From positions 1-14,218 of the forward strand of contig CAAGEB010000174.1 of NCBI GenBank assembly GCA_900768705.1: DNA of 14,218 nt, given 5' to 3'. A program made the translations under genes and the position numbers. Numbering within the stretch: the first letter of the stretch is position 1; every line of letters begins with the position of its first letter. Under the pieces are notes generated by a model. The model was not told the origin of the DNA, did no database searches, and saw only the letters and a program-made list of their open reading frames with translations. Of the stretch, positions 14,184-14,218 are shown piece by piece. This stretch comes from Oscillospiraceae bacterium (GTDB lineage: Bacteria > Bacillota > Clostridia > Oscillospirales > Ruminococcaceae).

Positions 14184-14210
14184 GCTTCCTTTTGTCTCAC
14201 AAAAGGAAGC
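14184..14210. repeat. Perfect 12-bp-arm hairpin at the right edge
   Basis: GCTTCCTTTTGT (14184-14195) and ACAAAAGGAAGC (14199-14210) pair perfectly around CTC. There is no T-run after it on either strand, so termination is uncertain. It could be part of another repeat running past the window. Confidence 0.55.
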
Positions 14211-14218
14211 AGGGGTTC

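Noticed and set aside
1..14218. CRISPR array, transposase, integrase or phage gene
   Set aside because: No regularly spaced direct repeats are present, and no protein in any frame resembles Cas, transposase, recombinase or phage structural families.

Overview
The window looks like chromosomal DNA of a low-to-mid GC Clostridia (Bacillota), plausibly an Oscillospiraceae/Ruminococcus-type gut anaerobe. The grounds are vegetative promoters with near-perfect TTGACA-17-TATAAT boxes, strong GGAGG ribosome sites, an LL-diaminopimelate aminotransferase (the DapL route to lysine), a pyruvate kinase with the extra C-terminal PEP-utiliser domain of Gram-positive enzymes, and a DUF4367-type partner next to an ECF sigma factor. 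The genus is inference; no 16S or marker tree is available here.

Layout. 1-228: GC-rich hairpins and one copy of an interspersed repeat, ending in the dapL promoter. 287-1495 (+): dapL, closed by a terminator. 1677-3506 (-): a two-gene operon of a TetR-family regulator (TTG start) and a CPA2-type cation:proton antiporter; a 20-bp palindrome overlaps its -10 box, so it is probably self-repressed. 3749-5914 (+): a methyl-accepting chemotaxis protein behind a consensus promoter. 6244-6441 (-): tRNA-Leu(CAG) with its own promoter and a terminator with 21-bp arms. 6496-9598 (+): an AT-richer operon of an ECF sigma factor, a membrane-anchored DUF4367-like protein, two exported proteins and a small polytopic membrane protein. 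9673-9814 (-): a promoter followed by only the first 24 nt of a tRNA-Leu gene, then a weak terminator. 9870-11761 (-): pyruvate kinase. 11985-14043 (+): a membrane EAL phosphodiesterase with a degenerate GGDEF domain. 14056-14218: a second clear copy of the interspersed repeat and a strong hairpin.

How the parts relate. dapL and pyk are housekeeping metabolism. The chemotaxis receptor and the c-di-GMP phosphodiesterase are independent signalling genes. The most unusual part is the 6.35-9.75 kb segment. A self-contained sigma/anti-sigma-like operon with exported products is bracketed by a 24-bp direct repeat of the 5' end of tRNA-Leu, and only the left copy is an intact tRNA. This looks like an islet inserted at, or a rearrangement between, tRNA-Leu genes. 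No integrase is present, so its mobility is unproven. The operon resembles a cell-envelope response switch that makes secreted proteins of unknown role; it is the best candidate here for an undescribed system.
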